A stretch of 64,000 nt of DNA from Gordionus sp. m RMFG-2023 (Eukaryota > Nematomorpha > Gordioida > Chordodea > Parachordodidae). This document shows, piece after piece, positions 11,340 through 23,600 of the stretch; position 1 is the first letter of the stretch; every line of letters starts with the position of its first letter. The stretch spans positions 61,962,954 to 62,026,953 of the forward strand of contig NC_088776.1 of the NCBI RefSeq assembly GCF_954871325.1, written 5' to 3'. Under the pieces are notes generated by a model. That model did no database searches. It was given only the letters and a program-made list of their open reading frames with translations, and had not been told where the DNA came from. Position numbers and translations under genes: made by a program.

Positions 11340-13080
11340 ATGTCAAAATAGGTTTACATAAATTATATATATAAAATTTATGGCCAAAACTGGGAAATTC
11401 GATTTAGCATTTTAAACCTAATTATTTAGCATCATTTTAAACCTAATTATTTAGTACCATTTTACTTTTATTTTTTCTTCATTCTAAAAATAAACATTGG
11501 CCTCTGCAACGGAGGGAAGGAAGTTAGAAGCAACTAAAACTTGTTTGCTTATTTTACCTTATCGTTTACTTTAAAAATTTACTGCTTTCCCATATTTATC
11601 AGTTTTATATAAATATAATGCCAAAAAAGTTTCATTGTGGAGGGGTTACTTTTCAGGGTGGTATTCTACTTGTAAAGGTTAGAAAGTATAGGAGCCAATG
11701 AAAATACGGATGAGTTTTAATAAACATAGTTATAAGAGATCCTTTAAATTTCGGTCTGAAATTTCTGACACAAATAAGAATTAAGTTAGAGGAATATTTT
11801 TACATACCGCTATTATTATTATAAAATATATTTTATTCATAATATATATAACCATATATATTTTTTAAATTAAAAACATATCTATAGATGATAAACCGGT
11901 CAATAATTACTATAGTAAATTATTTTTAAAAATTATCCAAATATTTATATATTTTTTAAAAATTTCTGAGCCATTTATAATTTATATAGAAAGGCAAATA
12001 TATATAAAATATTATTAGCGCCATATTAACTTATTACAAATCTTTACTTGAATTTTTTAAATTTTTTCATAAAAAGTTGGTAACGGCATTTTTGTCAATA
12101 TGTTTAAAAAAATAGCGCGTTACTTTAAACGTTACTTGATACTTTGCACTTTATTATGATAATATTTTAAATTATGATTATTTTTTTTATTTTATTGTAT
12201 TCCTTGAGCATATATCAAAAAAAAAATATAAATTTAAAAAAATAAAATTAAATATAAATCCGAGTTAGACACAAGAATTAAGTTGAAAGATTTAACAAGT
12301 TATTTATATTAGCAACAGTAATCCAACAACACTTATAGAAATAAAATATATCATCATATTGAATTACATAAAATATTTTAGATGGGTGGCATAAAAAAAA
12401 ACTAATTATATTTTATCTAGAAAAAATTACGTATCCTATAGCAATAACTTCAAAATGAAGTACACAGAAAACTATTCTGGATTTTGCCAACCAGATGCAT
12501 TTAAATGAAACTAGTATTATATATTCCATAACCGTGTTAACTGGGTATTTGAAAAATTTAATAATATTTTGTAATAGCTGTGTGATTACATAAAACGTGA
12601 TGCTAATCCCTCTGAATTTAATATAAATTTATTTTCTCGACCCTTATGAAATATGTTTGTTTATTTCATCTATGTAACTGTACGGGTTTAATCTAACAAA
12701 AAAATACTAAAATAATATAACAGAAATTTTTCGTTCTATTTTCATAAAATTAAAAATAGATTCCGATTTTGTAATATACTTCAATCGATCGACTTACAAA
12801 AATTATGCAAGCCTGCTCATAATGGTATTTCCGAAAGAATTTAAGGGTATGATTTTAATGCTATGCTATTTGATTTTTTTTTTCCAATAAAAAAATTTAA
12901 TTGTTCGCTTAATATGATTTAAATTAATATTTTAGATGCTTTGCCCAACATAAAAGTGTTTTTTTGAATACCTTTAAATAATTTTTTATGATAAGAAATC
13001 AAGCAAAAAATTTATTTATGATCTTAACCCTAACCCTAATAGATACTGTTACATAAACTAATCGACCGTCATTATGTCTT
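11340..13080. other. AT-rich stretch, nothing recognised
   Basis: No reading frame, repeat partner or RNA gene was recognised. The only landmark is a 14-base TTAGGG-like tract at 13025-13038. Confidence 0.5.
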
Positions 13081-13084
13081 AACT

Positions 13085-13446
13085 TTATACTCCGAAATAA
13101 GGGGCATAGCTAGGAATTAATTTTATAGAGATAGACAAAGTAACGGGTATGGTTTAAGGGTTTAGGCCCCTACCAGACTAATAAAATACAGATATTTTAC
13201 TAAATTTTTTGTAAATAATATATTTTCGTTTATATTTCAAAATGTAATATTTACAAAAATATTAATAATATGATTATAACAAAACTTGGTGAGTTAGTGT
13301 AAGCATATTAAAAATAGTTCTGTCAATAATTATATTATTTATACTTAGTTTATATGGCAACCATTTAGTATATTTCGATATAAATTATTGTGGAGCACAA
13401 ATATATCAGAGACATGCAGAGGTATCACAACCCGCCCTCCCCCCTG
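13085..13446. mobile_element. Possible decayed relative of the CAGTGGCGTAGC MITE
   Basis: At about 13101 a segment (GGGGCATAGCTAGGAATT) differs from the MITE end at 8871 by two of eighteen bases. A GC-rich CCCGCCCTCCCCCC tract lies at about 13432. There is no clean inverted end or target duplication, so this is a weak call. Confidence 0.25.
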
Positions 13447-13699
13447 ATTTTAAAATAATGTTATCGATATCGATTTGGATATATTTGATTTAATAGATAA
13501 TTCACTTATTTTCATGTTGCCGAAGGAAGATATCTACCCTGTTTTTTCGTAACATTTATAAAACGCGTTAAAGGCGGGTCGAAGCCTTGAACTAATTTAC
13601 TTAATTGCGGCAAAGGATCGACAATTTTTAGATTTGATTTTTTTTTAAAAATAAGTTAAAATTCATCTAGGAGTCTTCAATCATATCTAAAAAGTAATT

Positions 13700-14060
13700 T
13701 TCTGAAATTAAATAATGGTAATTTCTCCCAATCAACATATTCATTTTTAAAAATTTTAGCACGTAAAATTTTTAACATAACAAACGAAAAACGCGAGTCA
13801 ATCTTCCTAAAACAAAAAATACAATTAGAAATTTTTAAACATAATTATACATGTTTTTTAGGTACATTTTTACTATAAGCTCTTTTTAGAGCCATCTCGA
13901 TATTTTTAAAATTTACACTCTTTTTTATATTTTTTTATATTTTTATATTTTATATAGCAATATATTGGTTTTAATATTCAAAATAAAAGTAATTTTATTG
14001 GAAATAGTAATTAATTTTTTTTAAATTTAAATAATCTATAAAGTAATCATATATAAATTC
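13700..14060 (+). repeat. Repeat family B fragment
   Basis: 13740-13870 matches 36175-36295 at roughly 80% of positions, including the blocks around 'aacaaacgaaaa' and 'ttttaggtacat'. The longer family B copies are at 35250-37670 and 55680-57800. Confidence 0.55.
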
Positions 14061-15019
14061 TAAATATAAATTTTTGCACAAAGAAAATAGTATTATAAAA
14101 GTTTAACTGTATATCACCATGATGAGGTGCTGAAAATAGTTTTGTATAAAAATATTATATCTTTTTGGCATCCGCTTAAAATGGGATTATTACCCAACTA
14201 AAATTAAATATGTGCTTAACAAATGTTTATACATTATCAATTACATTTAATTGGTAAGATAACCAGAGATGGGATGATAAACTTAATTGAAATTTAAATA
14301 TCCTGTAATTGTAGAAAAATTTCTCTATTTTATCATTTAGGAATTTTCTAATAGGCTTGGGGCATAGTGTTTGAGGCTGGTTTTTACTTTGAATCTGAAA
14401 TTTTTAAAATTGTTTATATAGACATTTTTATCAAATAGTCAGAAATTATATCATAAAAAATCTAATTTGGAATAGTACAAAAAAATTTAATCTATATCAA
14501 ATTATAATTTAAAGGATTTCCTCTTAGTATTCCTATGGTGATGGGTGCAATAAACCCAGGCGTTCTTTACTTATAAATTATTTTAACATATCCATGAAGA
14601 TCTTGTTTACAGATGGTACAATCTGTCATCTATTTGCCAAATTTCGTGGCTTAGACAATTCTATTCTGGTTATTGAGTTAACTGTTTTTTAAAATCGGTT
14701 TTAATTAAACGATTTAGCATCACTAGCACCAGGTCTCTCTTTTATGTAAAAATGGAGGGATTAGTTTCCGTTCTCAACTCCTCATCTCCTTAGTTGCCTT
14801 TAATTCGAGTTTGATACATCAGTATTAATCTATAAAAAGCTTTACAAATATTTATTCTGAAAATTAATAATTATTTTTATCCTCTTTATCAAGTGTTATT
14901 TGCAAGAATATATTACAAAAGTCTTTAACTACAACAACACTGCTTCTCTTATTATTTGTGTCAGTTTTTAAATTAAGGACTCAGCATGTTTCCATGCAAA
15001 AGAAGATTTTGTTTGCAAG
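14061..15019. other. AT-rich stretch, nothing recognised
   Basis: No gene, RNA or repeat partner identified. Confidence 0.5.
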
Positions 15020-15024
15020 GATAT

Positions 15025-15306
15025 TGAAAAGAATAAGGGGACTAACGATATGGCGCGAGGTGCGAGTCAGTAAAAATATATTTATTAACTAACTTCTTTT
15101 TCATTTCACACTTCGTATATATACATTTTTATAAGTCCAAATTAGAATACAAACGAAATACAAAAAAAGTAAAATAATATAAAAAAGTAAGGTTACACCG
15201 TATATAAAATAAAATTAGATTATAACAAATAACAAAAATTAGATTATAATAAATAATAAAAATTAGATTATAAAAAATTCAAAAACAAAAAGTATATAAT
15301 GCAACA
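15025..15306 (-). repeat. 3' LTR of the non-autonomous element
   Basis: 282-bp terminal repeat, TG...CA bounded. It contains three tandem units of about 24 bp (AAATTAGATTATAA with an A-rich spacer). Confidence 0.93.
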
Positions 15307-15318
15307 TTCTCCCTCTTC
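15307..15318 (-). other. Polypurine tract of the LTR element
   Basis: On the - strand GAAGAGGGAGAA abuts the 3' LTR exactly, the expected place and composition for the plus-strand primer. Confidence 0.8.
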
Positions 15319-15648
15319 TGATAATTTCATCGGAGAAGTCATAGAGAGTTTGTTGTCCAAGTGGTTTATCATTTTGGTAATCAAGTTGTATCACAAATCA
15401 TCATAACGTTGGCTTGTCCCAATCGTTGGTTTGTTTAAATCGATTTTGCACGGTGGTTTGTTTAAATCGCAAGCTTGATATCCATATCGTAAGTTGTCTC
15501 CATTAATCATAGCTTGTTTGATAGTACTCAATTGTTATTATCATTTTTCCGAAATTGTTATTATCATAAATAAGTTGCGAATAAGAAATAATAGTTCATC
15601 ATAAGAATAAATGAAGAATGATAAATCAATAAGATTGTTATATTTTTA

Positions 15649-15750
15649 GCGTTTTAATTCTTTGCGTTTTAATATAAGCGTTTTAATTTTTCGCGTTTTA
15701 ATGAATTTTATTTTTTCGCGTTTTAGTGTTTAATTAATTTTTGCGTTTTA
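15649..15750. repeat. Cluster of GCGTTTTA motifs inside the LTR element
   Basis: Six copies of GCGTTTTA occur within about 100 bases at irregular 15-25 base spacing, in a region otherwise poor in CG. This could be a degenerate tandem array or a protein-binding cluster. Confidence 0.8.
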
Positions 15751-16429
15751 GTATTTAATTTATTTTTATTTATATTCAATCTCCGAGGTTAAAATATGCA
15801 AATAAAATATTATTCATTTCCCTCTCTTAAAATAAAAAATTTAAATTTCACATTAATTCAAAAGTGTTATTTTTAATAAAAATTCTTCATAAGATAATTT
15901 TTAGAAAATGATTTCATCACATCATTTAAATATTTATCTAAAATGAAGATGTCATCTTCAAAAGCTTTATTTCAAAAACATTTTTATCATATTAAATCCC
16001 TTTTAATTCATATGTTTTAATTACATTTTAATATATTTAAAATTAAAGTTTTATCTTCTTGTTTAGGATTTTTAATGGTTTATTTTTAATTATATCTAAG
16101 AATTCATATTTAGGTTTAGTTAATTTACAACAATTGGTCATCATACCATCTTTAGGTTTAGTTAATTTAGTGATTTTAAAAATTTATAACATGCCTTAAT
16201 CCTGGCATAAAATTTTAATTTATAATACTTCTTACGTGGATTAGAATAATAAGTAATCATCATTGGTCTCACAATATAGAATTCATAACCTATCGTTCAA
16301 CTTCCATATCAGTTCTTTCTAGGTTGTCACATTAGGTTAAGTGCTGGTTATCATATTCCAGTCCAACATCCAGAACCAGGACACCATGAAGAAAGAAGCA
16401 TTTTGCATGAAAGAACGTACTAAGGTATG

Positions 16430-16660
16430 ATTCTTGGTCATCTCAATATATTGTCATCTCAATAAATAGGCAGTCACATCAATAGATTAGGTTCAATAGG
16501 TAGTCATCTCAATAGATTGATCAATAGATTAGGTAGTCATCTCCATAGGTAGTCATCTCAATAGGTAGTCTCAATAGATTCATCAAAAGATTAGATAGTC
16601 ATCTCCATAGGTTAAGCAGTCTTTTTAGGTTGGATAGGCATTTCAGTAAATTAGGTAGTC
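16430..16660. repeat. Degenerate minisatellite inside the LTR element
   Basis: Repeated units around AGGTAGTCATCTCAATAG, about ten imperfect copies with variable deletions. Not coding in any frame. Confidence 0.85.
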
Positions 16661-16680
16661 ATCTTTTTCTAGTCCACCAC

Positions 16681-16697
16681 CCAGAGGCAGGGCACCA
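16681..16697 (-). other. Primer-binding site of the LTR element
   Basis: On the - strand TGGTGCCCTGCCTCTGG begins directly after the 5' LTR. TGG at the start matches the CCA end of a tRNA. The tRNA was not identified. Confidence 0.7.
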
Positions 16698-16996
16698 TGA
16701 AAAGAATAAGGGGACTAACGATATAACGCGAGGTGCGAGTCAGTAAAAATATATTTTATTAACTACTTCTTTTTCATTTCACACTTCGTATATATACATT
16801 TTTATAAGTCCAAATTAGAATACAAACGAAATACAAAAAAAGTAAAATAATATAAAAAAGTAAGGTTACGCCGTATATAAAATAAAATTAGATTATAACA
16901 AATAACAAAAATTAGATTATAATAAATAATAAAAATTAGATTATAAAAAATTCAAAAACAAAAAGAATTCAAAAACAAAAAGTATATAACGCAACA
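16698..16996 (-). repeat. 5' LTR of the non-autonomous element
   Basis: 299-bp terminal repeat, the longer of the pair. Confidence 0.93.
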
Positions 16997-17649
16997 GATA
17001 TACTGTATTTTGTTTCAGGGTATTGCAATGCTACATCCATTATAATTATATTAGTCCTGCTACGTTTTTATATGTTATAATAGCAACAAAATAAAATATC
17101 ACCTCAAACCGAATGAAAGCAACGGTTAGGTTACATATTTTATTATTTTTAATAAGTTTTAAGTTTTAATTGTCATTGAAATAAAATGTTTCCCATTTAA
17201 AATTGTTAAAAAATATATTTCTTACATATGTATATCCTAGAAATCCCGAATGCAATATTGATTTATTTTAGTTAAGACATTTCATTTGTGACCGGTGCAA
17301 GGCTGGATTTATTATTAAATTTTGTTTCGGTAATTTAGAACCTATCAGTTATATAATTTTTTTTAAATGATTGAAGAATGATTTCACTTAAGAAATGTTA
17401 GTTGATAAAATTTAGTGAACAAATTAATTTATATGTTATACATATCTTAATGATTCCAAATAAATAATTTTGTTAATTTTTTTTTTAAAATGATATAGCG
17501 CAAAAGATGATAACTTATATAATTAAATATAAAACGCCTGAAATGAATGATTCTAACTTTAGAGGAAAAGTATATTTAATTTATCAAGAGAAATAATATA
17601 TTTTTAATCTCTTTGCACAAATTATTTCAAATTTTACTCTATAATTTAG

Positions 17650-17661
17650 AAAGAAATATCG
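17650..17661 (+). CDS. Candidate micro-exon (12 nt, ERNI)
   Basis: Preceded by ataatttag and followed by gtaggcca. Only 84 bp upstream of the strong 51-nt exon and in the same phase. Short enough to occur by chance. Confidence 0.35.
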
Positions 17662-20600
17662 GTAGGCCACATTACGGTAAATTTTACTATTAATTATGAC
17701 TAATTTATTTCTTACTTGTTACCATAAAACATCCAGATTTTTTAGAAGAGGTTTTTCAAGGAATAGAAGGAATAGAACAATTAGATATATTAGAAGGTAT
17801 AATTATATAAAGCCGTAATTTTAAAAAACAAACTTAACTTTGTTGTAAAGGCTAAGTGTTGCTACTCAAAATAATTTTTCTTTCGTGTATATATTGTTAG
17901 ATTTGAAATTTCAAGTTTCTATGATTACCTGATTAAGTTCGGCTATGTTTAGAAGAACTCCTTTCCTTGTATTTCTGATGTTTACAAGATCAAAGATAAA
18001 AGCCTTTGGTAAAATTATTTCTATTCATCTAACCAACCAACCAGCTTCCTATTCTGTATTTGGTAACGATTTGTCGGGATTCAGTGCCAGGTTGTGTATA
18101 GTGTGACGATTAATGATGTTCAATAAATTTTCGGTCCTTGTTTTCCTTGGTAGTTCATCTACCATGATTTTATCGAATAATTAAGAAGTAATTATTATTG
18201 ATTATTTTAAATTTGTATATACATAATAATAATTTTTTAATAAAATAAACATTATTGCAAATTTTGTCTACTTAATATAGTAATTAAGGATGGGTAATGT
18301 ATTTATTACTATAGCAAATAATTTTTATTATAATAAAATAAATGGATTATTTTACTGATAAATTTGTACTTATGCCAATTTTAACATCAGCATTTTTTTA
18401 TGCAGGGGAGATCTACAATATTTTTTTTCTAAAATACTAATTGGTCTATAACTTATTAAATCCAAATAAAAATATACCGATATCATTAGGTCTTAAGTAA
18501 ATTCGAAAAAATAATTTTGTGTTTTTTTTTCCTAGGGGTTTTTTCATGGGGTTTTTTCCGGAAGGTTTTTTCCGGGGGGGTTTTTTCTGGTAGGTTTTTT
18601 TTCCGGGATTCACAATAATTATATGCCTTTCTATTTTTTTAAAATGATCAATCAAATATAGAAACAATATTGTTAGGAAAAAATAAATTAAAAAAATATA
18701 TTTTAGAAAATATAAACAAGAGTTATTAATAACCTATGTTCATATTTATAATATAATTACACATATTTCTTAAAATAAGAGGATCTTAATATATATGATT
18801 ATTATATATTTAATATATTTTATATTTATATTAAATTTATAATTATAATTTATATTATATAAATATATATATGTAAAGCAAGAATTACAAATTTCACATG
18901 TTTCAAAGCTAATGATTTAGCCCCAAATTATTTATAAATTTTACAATAATAACATCTATAATTTTATATTTAAAAAAATATATGTGGTTCTTTTATTATA
19001 CTATTATAAATATATATTTATAATCACTTAAATAAAAGTATCACTTTATTAATTATCGTTTATGATATTAAATTTAAATTAATTAATAAATTCTTATAAA
19101 TAATGTTAATTAGTTCATTACTAGTTATAAAATTTTATATAATAAATACTACACCATCTATATATGATTGTATACAATTAAGCGGTGTCCTAAATTTAAT
19201 AAAATATCAAAAGTTTTAAAAGCAACGAAACATTTCCAAAATAAATTCAAAATATTTTTAAAGTTTCGTAAATTTTTAATTTTTTTTTAAAACATCTATT
19301 TTTTAAAATATTTAATCCTTCTGAAAATGGAAGGAGGCATAAATATTCAAATGTAGAATAAATATGATAAATTGAAATATATATAATTTATTTTAGAAAT
19401 ATATTGATAATTAAAATTATACAATTTAATTTTTATGCCCATTTCCAAATTTTCCATCGTCAATAAATAAACAATAAATTTTTGTATTATACATAATAAA
19501 TAGTCATGAATTTATTCTTAGAAATAATTATATCAAAATTTGTAAAAGTTTAACGAAAGATATTATTTTAATATTCACTTTAGTCTCAAATTGTTAGAAT
19601 AGTTGATTTATTTGTATTATACCTTAAAGGTTATTTTTAATGTTATTGTTTATTTTACATTTGATATTTTAAACAATTTATTTAAACTAAAGTCCAAAAC
19701 GACATTGACTCCTTAGACACTTACGCTTGAAAATTATATTAACTATTTAACTAACGTTTAAGTTTTTTAAAAAAACAGTCAAAGTTGTACATGATTATTA
19801 AAGAGCTCTTTTTAATTTTTTTTTATATGTTACTTTTAAAATTATAAATTTTTTCTCTTCTGGTTCTATTTTATTAGATTTATATGGAAATTTTAATATA
19901 TATAATTTTTAAATAAAATATGATTTTATAATTTATATTGTACAAATTGAAATGCATAAGAAAATAAAAATGTTTTGTAATGATATATTAAATATGATAA
20001 AATTTCTTATTGATGATTTAAAAGAATAAAATTATAATTTTTCAAAGACTGTGATTTAGACAATTATGTATAGCCATTAATTGTGTGTAAATTTATTGTA
20101 CAAAAATTTTATCCTTAATTGGTATCTTAAAATATATTTTTTAAAAATAGAATAGATTTTATCATAATTCATTTAATAAACAATAAATGGAAAGGCATCA
20201 AAATACAATTTTTATTTTTATACCTCTTTAAACATTTTATTAATTTCATAAATTTAATAAATTATCCTAACCTATATGATTAAGCATATTTTAAGAGTTT
20301 TATTGCCAGTAATATAGGATGATATCTAATATATATGCCCTTTTTAAAGTAGATGAATGACATCTTTTGTTATCTACTTTTTTTGCTTGTTACACAATTT
20401 ATTCTAATAAGTCTTTGCTCCAAAACCATCATGATTTTCTGTTTCATACTCATAATTTAAGAAATTCATATTATCTTGTGTTAAAATACTAAAAATTGGA
20501 TGAGTCAAGAGAACATTTGGAAATATGATTCTGAATATCTTGCTAGATAAAATATTTATTTTCTTTATTTTTTTTAAAAACCTTTTTTAAATATAATTTT

Positions 20601-23600
20601 ATGATAATTGTTTTATAAGTGTCAAATAATTATAAGAATTTTAGATAATTTTAAAAACGTTATTTCAAAAATCTCTCTTTATTTTTTAAATAATGAGTGT
20701 AAAATTTAAATTAATTATATAAATAACTATGTTGTTTATTGTTTTATTATGATCTAAACCAAAAGAATTATAGATTTTGCTTGAAAAAGAATTATAGATT
20801 TTGCTTGAAAAAGAATTTTAGATTTTGCTTGAAAAAGAAAACGATTTTTTATTGCATTATATTACATTTATAAAATTATAATACAATTTAATCTAAATAT
20901 TTTTCATTGCTATATTTTTATTATTTATTTATTTTCTAAGTTGAGAACGGTAATAGTTTTTATTAAAATCATTTTTAAATATATTTCAGTTAAAATTTTT
21001 TGATAATTGTTTTATAATTGTTGATTTTTAGATGATTTTAAAAACACTATTTTAAAAATCACTCATTTATTTTTTTAGTTAATGAGGGTAAAGTTTAATT
21101 TATTTATTTATTAAACTATGTTCTATTTTAAATGAATAGATACAATTATTTTATTTTAACAATTAATATGTAAATGATTAGAACTCTTTAAATTATATTA
21201 GTAGATTTTCTTATATCTTTATTGTGTTATTTAAAATTAAAACAAGTGTTATATTTATTTTTTTAATATTTTCATTAAAAATATTTTGGTTCATATGCTT
21301 TTGTTGCATTAATTTTTTTGATCCCAATCTGAAAGAGTCATTACATCCGATTGATTATAAAAACAATAATTTAATATATATTGTAAATAAGTATGCTAAT
21401 GTCGTGTAAAAATGAGAATAATTAAATTTTTACAATCAAGTTACAGCATATAATATATTTTTTATGGTGGAAAATAGCATGACTTTTAAATAACTCTTAA
21501 ATAATGCCCAAACTATAATAAGTTTAGTTGGATTTTGTTTGTTTCGTGGTTAATATGACTATCCAATCTATTTAATAAAGAATAATAGAACGAGTCAATT
21601 ATAAAATTTTAAACTATATTTTACCTTTCCATATATCCAGATATATTTAAACTTTAAAAATGCAAATTTTATTATTCTTTTTGACTTACAGTATCTCATC
21701 TACTGGTGTGGTTTGAGGTCTAATTAGATGAGACTAACAAATATAAAAATTTTAAAAAAAATTACCTTCAATTCTCAATAATTAAAACTCATCTAGATGC
21801 AGTCTAATCGTCAGGCACGTTTGGATACTGTTGTAAAAATAAAACTAGATTTGTCAAAAATATTGAAAAAAAAATGAATTTCATTATTTCTAATTTTGCT
21901 TAAAAATGGAAAAGATTTTACGTTAAAATTATAATACAATTTGATCTAAATATATCTTTGTATAACATTGATTTTGTATGAATTTCTGATAAACATATAA
22001 TATTAAATAAGTTTTATTTTGTTTTTTAAAATTTTTTATAAGATGAACAAGAAATATTATTGTTATCCTGTCCAATTTGGGTCGATTTAAAAAAAATGCT
22101 AAATTAGGATTTTAGCTTGAATTATTATGTAAGCCTTGCGATTCTCTTATCTATAAGCAAAAGACAATGTTCTGCTTTTAAAACGTTATTTTTGCCACAA
22201 TATAAAACGTTCTAAGTACGTTATTATAAAAAAAAATAAATAAAAATATTTTAATTTTTATAAAAGTAAATATAATTTTTTTTTCAAAAGGATAACAAAA
22301 TTAATGACTTTATATAACTGTGATTTACTAAATATCATATTTTTTTTCAATAATTGCGATTTAATATTATCAATTTATTACTGATATATCCTCTATATAA
22401 TTATATTCAATCTCATTTACGTTTTCTTCAACATAAATTAGACTGTTAAAATCATAAAACGAATGTTTTTAAAAATATTTTTAAACTGTTACAAAAATAT
22501 TAAAAAATAAAAATTCGCATTTTTAAAACTTTATCGAAAAAGAAAAAAATAAGTATATTTTTTAATAAAACCTAAAAACATATATATATAATATAAATTC
22601 TTTAAAATTTTATTAATAAAATAAATTAAAAATTTTTTTATTAACGTAGCTATATAAAATGTTTATCGGAAATATTTAGAGTGGAAGGTGTTCATTTACT
22701 ACGCATTAGGCTATTCAAAAGTGAATACAAATCTAATAGTATATATTATATTCTTTTAAAAGAGTCGAGTAATTTAATATTAGTATTCGTGTGAATAATA
22801 AAATTTGTTATATTTGAATTCGACTCGGATGTTTCTATCTTAAAAAATATGAAATATTTTAATTTTACATCTTGATGTTAAACAGAAAATAATATAAAGT
22901 ATATGTGATTAACTTAAAATGCTAATTAATTTAATTTAAAATGCCCATGCCAATAAAAAAATTTTCCAGGCAATTTCTTGACAGCAAATTAGTTCCAACT
23001 AAAAAAATACCTTTCGCAATGCTGCCTTTTAAAATGATAGGGTATAAACAGAAATGACTGCCAAATATTTATTACTTATAAATTGAATATTCGCATCTAT
23101 TATTTGAACAATTTAGAAAAAAAAAAGGGATTATCTAATATATATTTCCAATTTTCGGAGTTTATAATTATAAATTTTCTTGACGGTTCTTATTTTATTT
23201 TAATTAATTAATTTTTTTTTGAATTTTTAGCAGATATTATTGAGAATCCTTCTGCCGAAGAAGTGCAAGGTTTCTTTTTTATTTAACAAAAATGCATATT
23301 AAACCATTAATCATAAAACTAAAAGTCTACATTAGGCAAGTTTTTCACTTGATGGCCCAAGTTCGCCTTCTCCTTACTTCGATTAGGCGTACACGGGTTT
23401 TTAAAATATTTTCACCATTAGACCGGTGGCGGGCGGGAAAGAAAATTTTTTAAAGTAATTGGCGGGCCTGGGCGAGTAAATTATTGAAATATTTCAGGCA
23501 AAATAAGCAGAAAAGATATTAATTTATTAGAAATAATAGATAGCAGGCGTAGGGTAAAATAAAATTTATAGATAAATAGGCGACGGGTAACCTTTCTTAA

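Larger units (their letters stand above)
15025..16996 (-). mobile_element. Non-autonomous LTR retrotransposon (TRIM/SMART-like), structurally complete
   Basis: Two nearly identical long terminal repeats (15025-15306, 282 bp; 16698-16996, 299 bp) enclose 1391 bp. A perfect 5-bp target duplication, gatat, flanks the element at 15020-15024 and 16997-17001. The LTRs run TGTTGC...TTCA on the - strand. Just inside the 5' LTR (- strand) is a primer-binding site. Just inside the other is a polypurine tract. Orientation is therefore minus. The interior has no gag, pol or env, so it must have moved with another element's proteins. LTR identity of about 98% apart from length changes suggests a young insertion. 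The superfamily (Copia, Gypsy or BEL) cannot be told from the ends alone. Confidence 0.93.

Noticed and set aside
11656-11678. 21-nt AG-GT block reading GWYSTCK
   Set aside because: Phase fits, but the peptide is unlike the acidic series and it lies far upstream; not listed as an exon.
13025-13038. TTAGGG-like telomeric tract
   Set aside because: Only two and a third units; too short to mean an interstitial telomere.
18446-18667. 73-codon - strand frame rich in Lys and Pro
   Set aside because: It is a translation of the G/T-run minisatellite.
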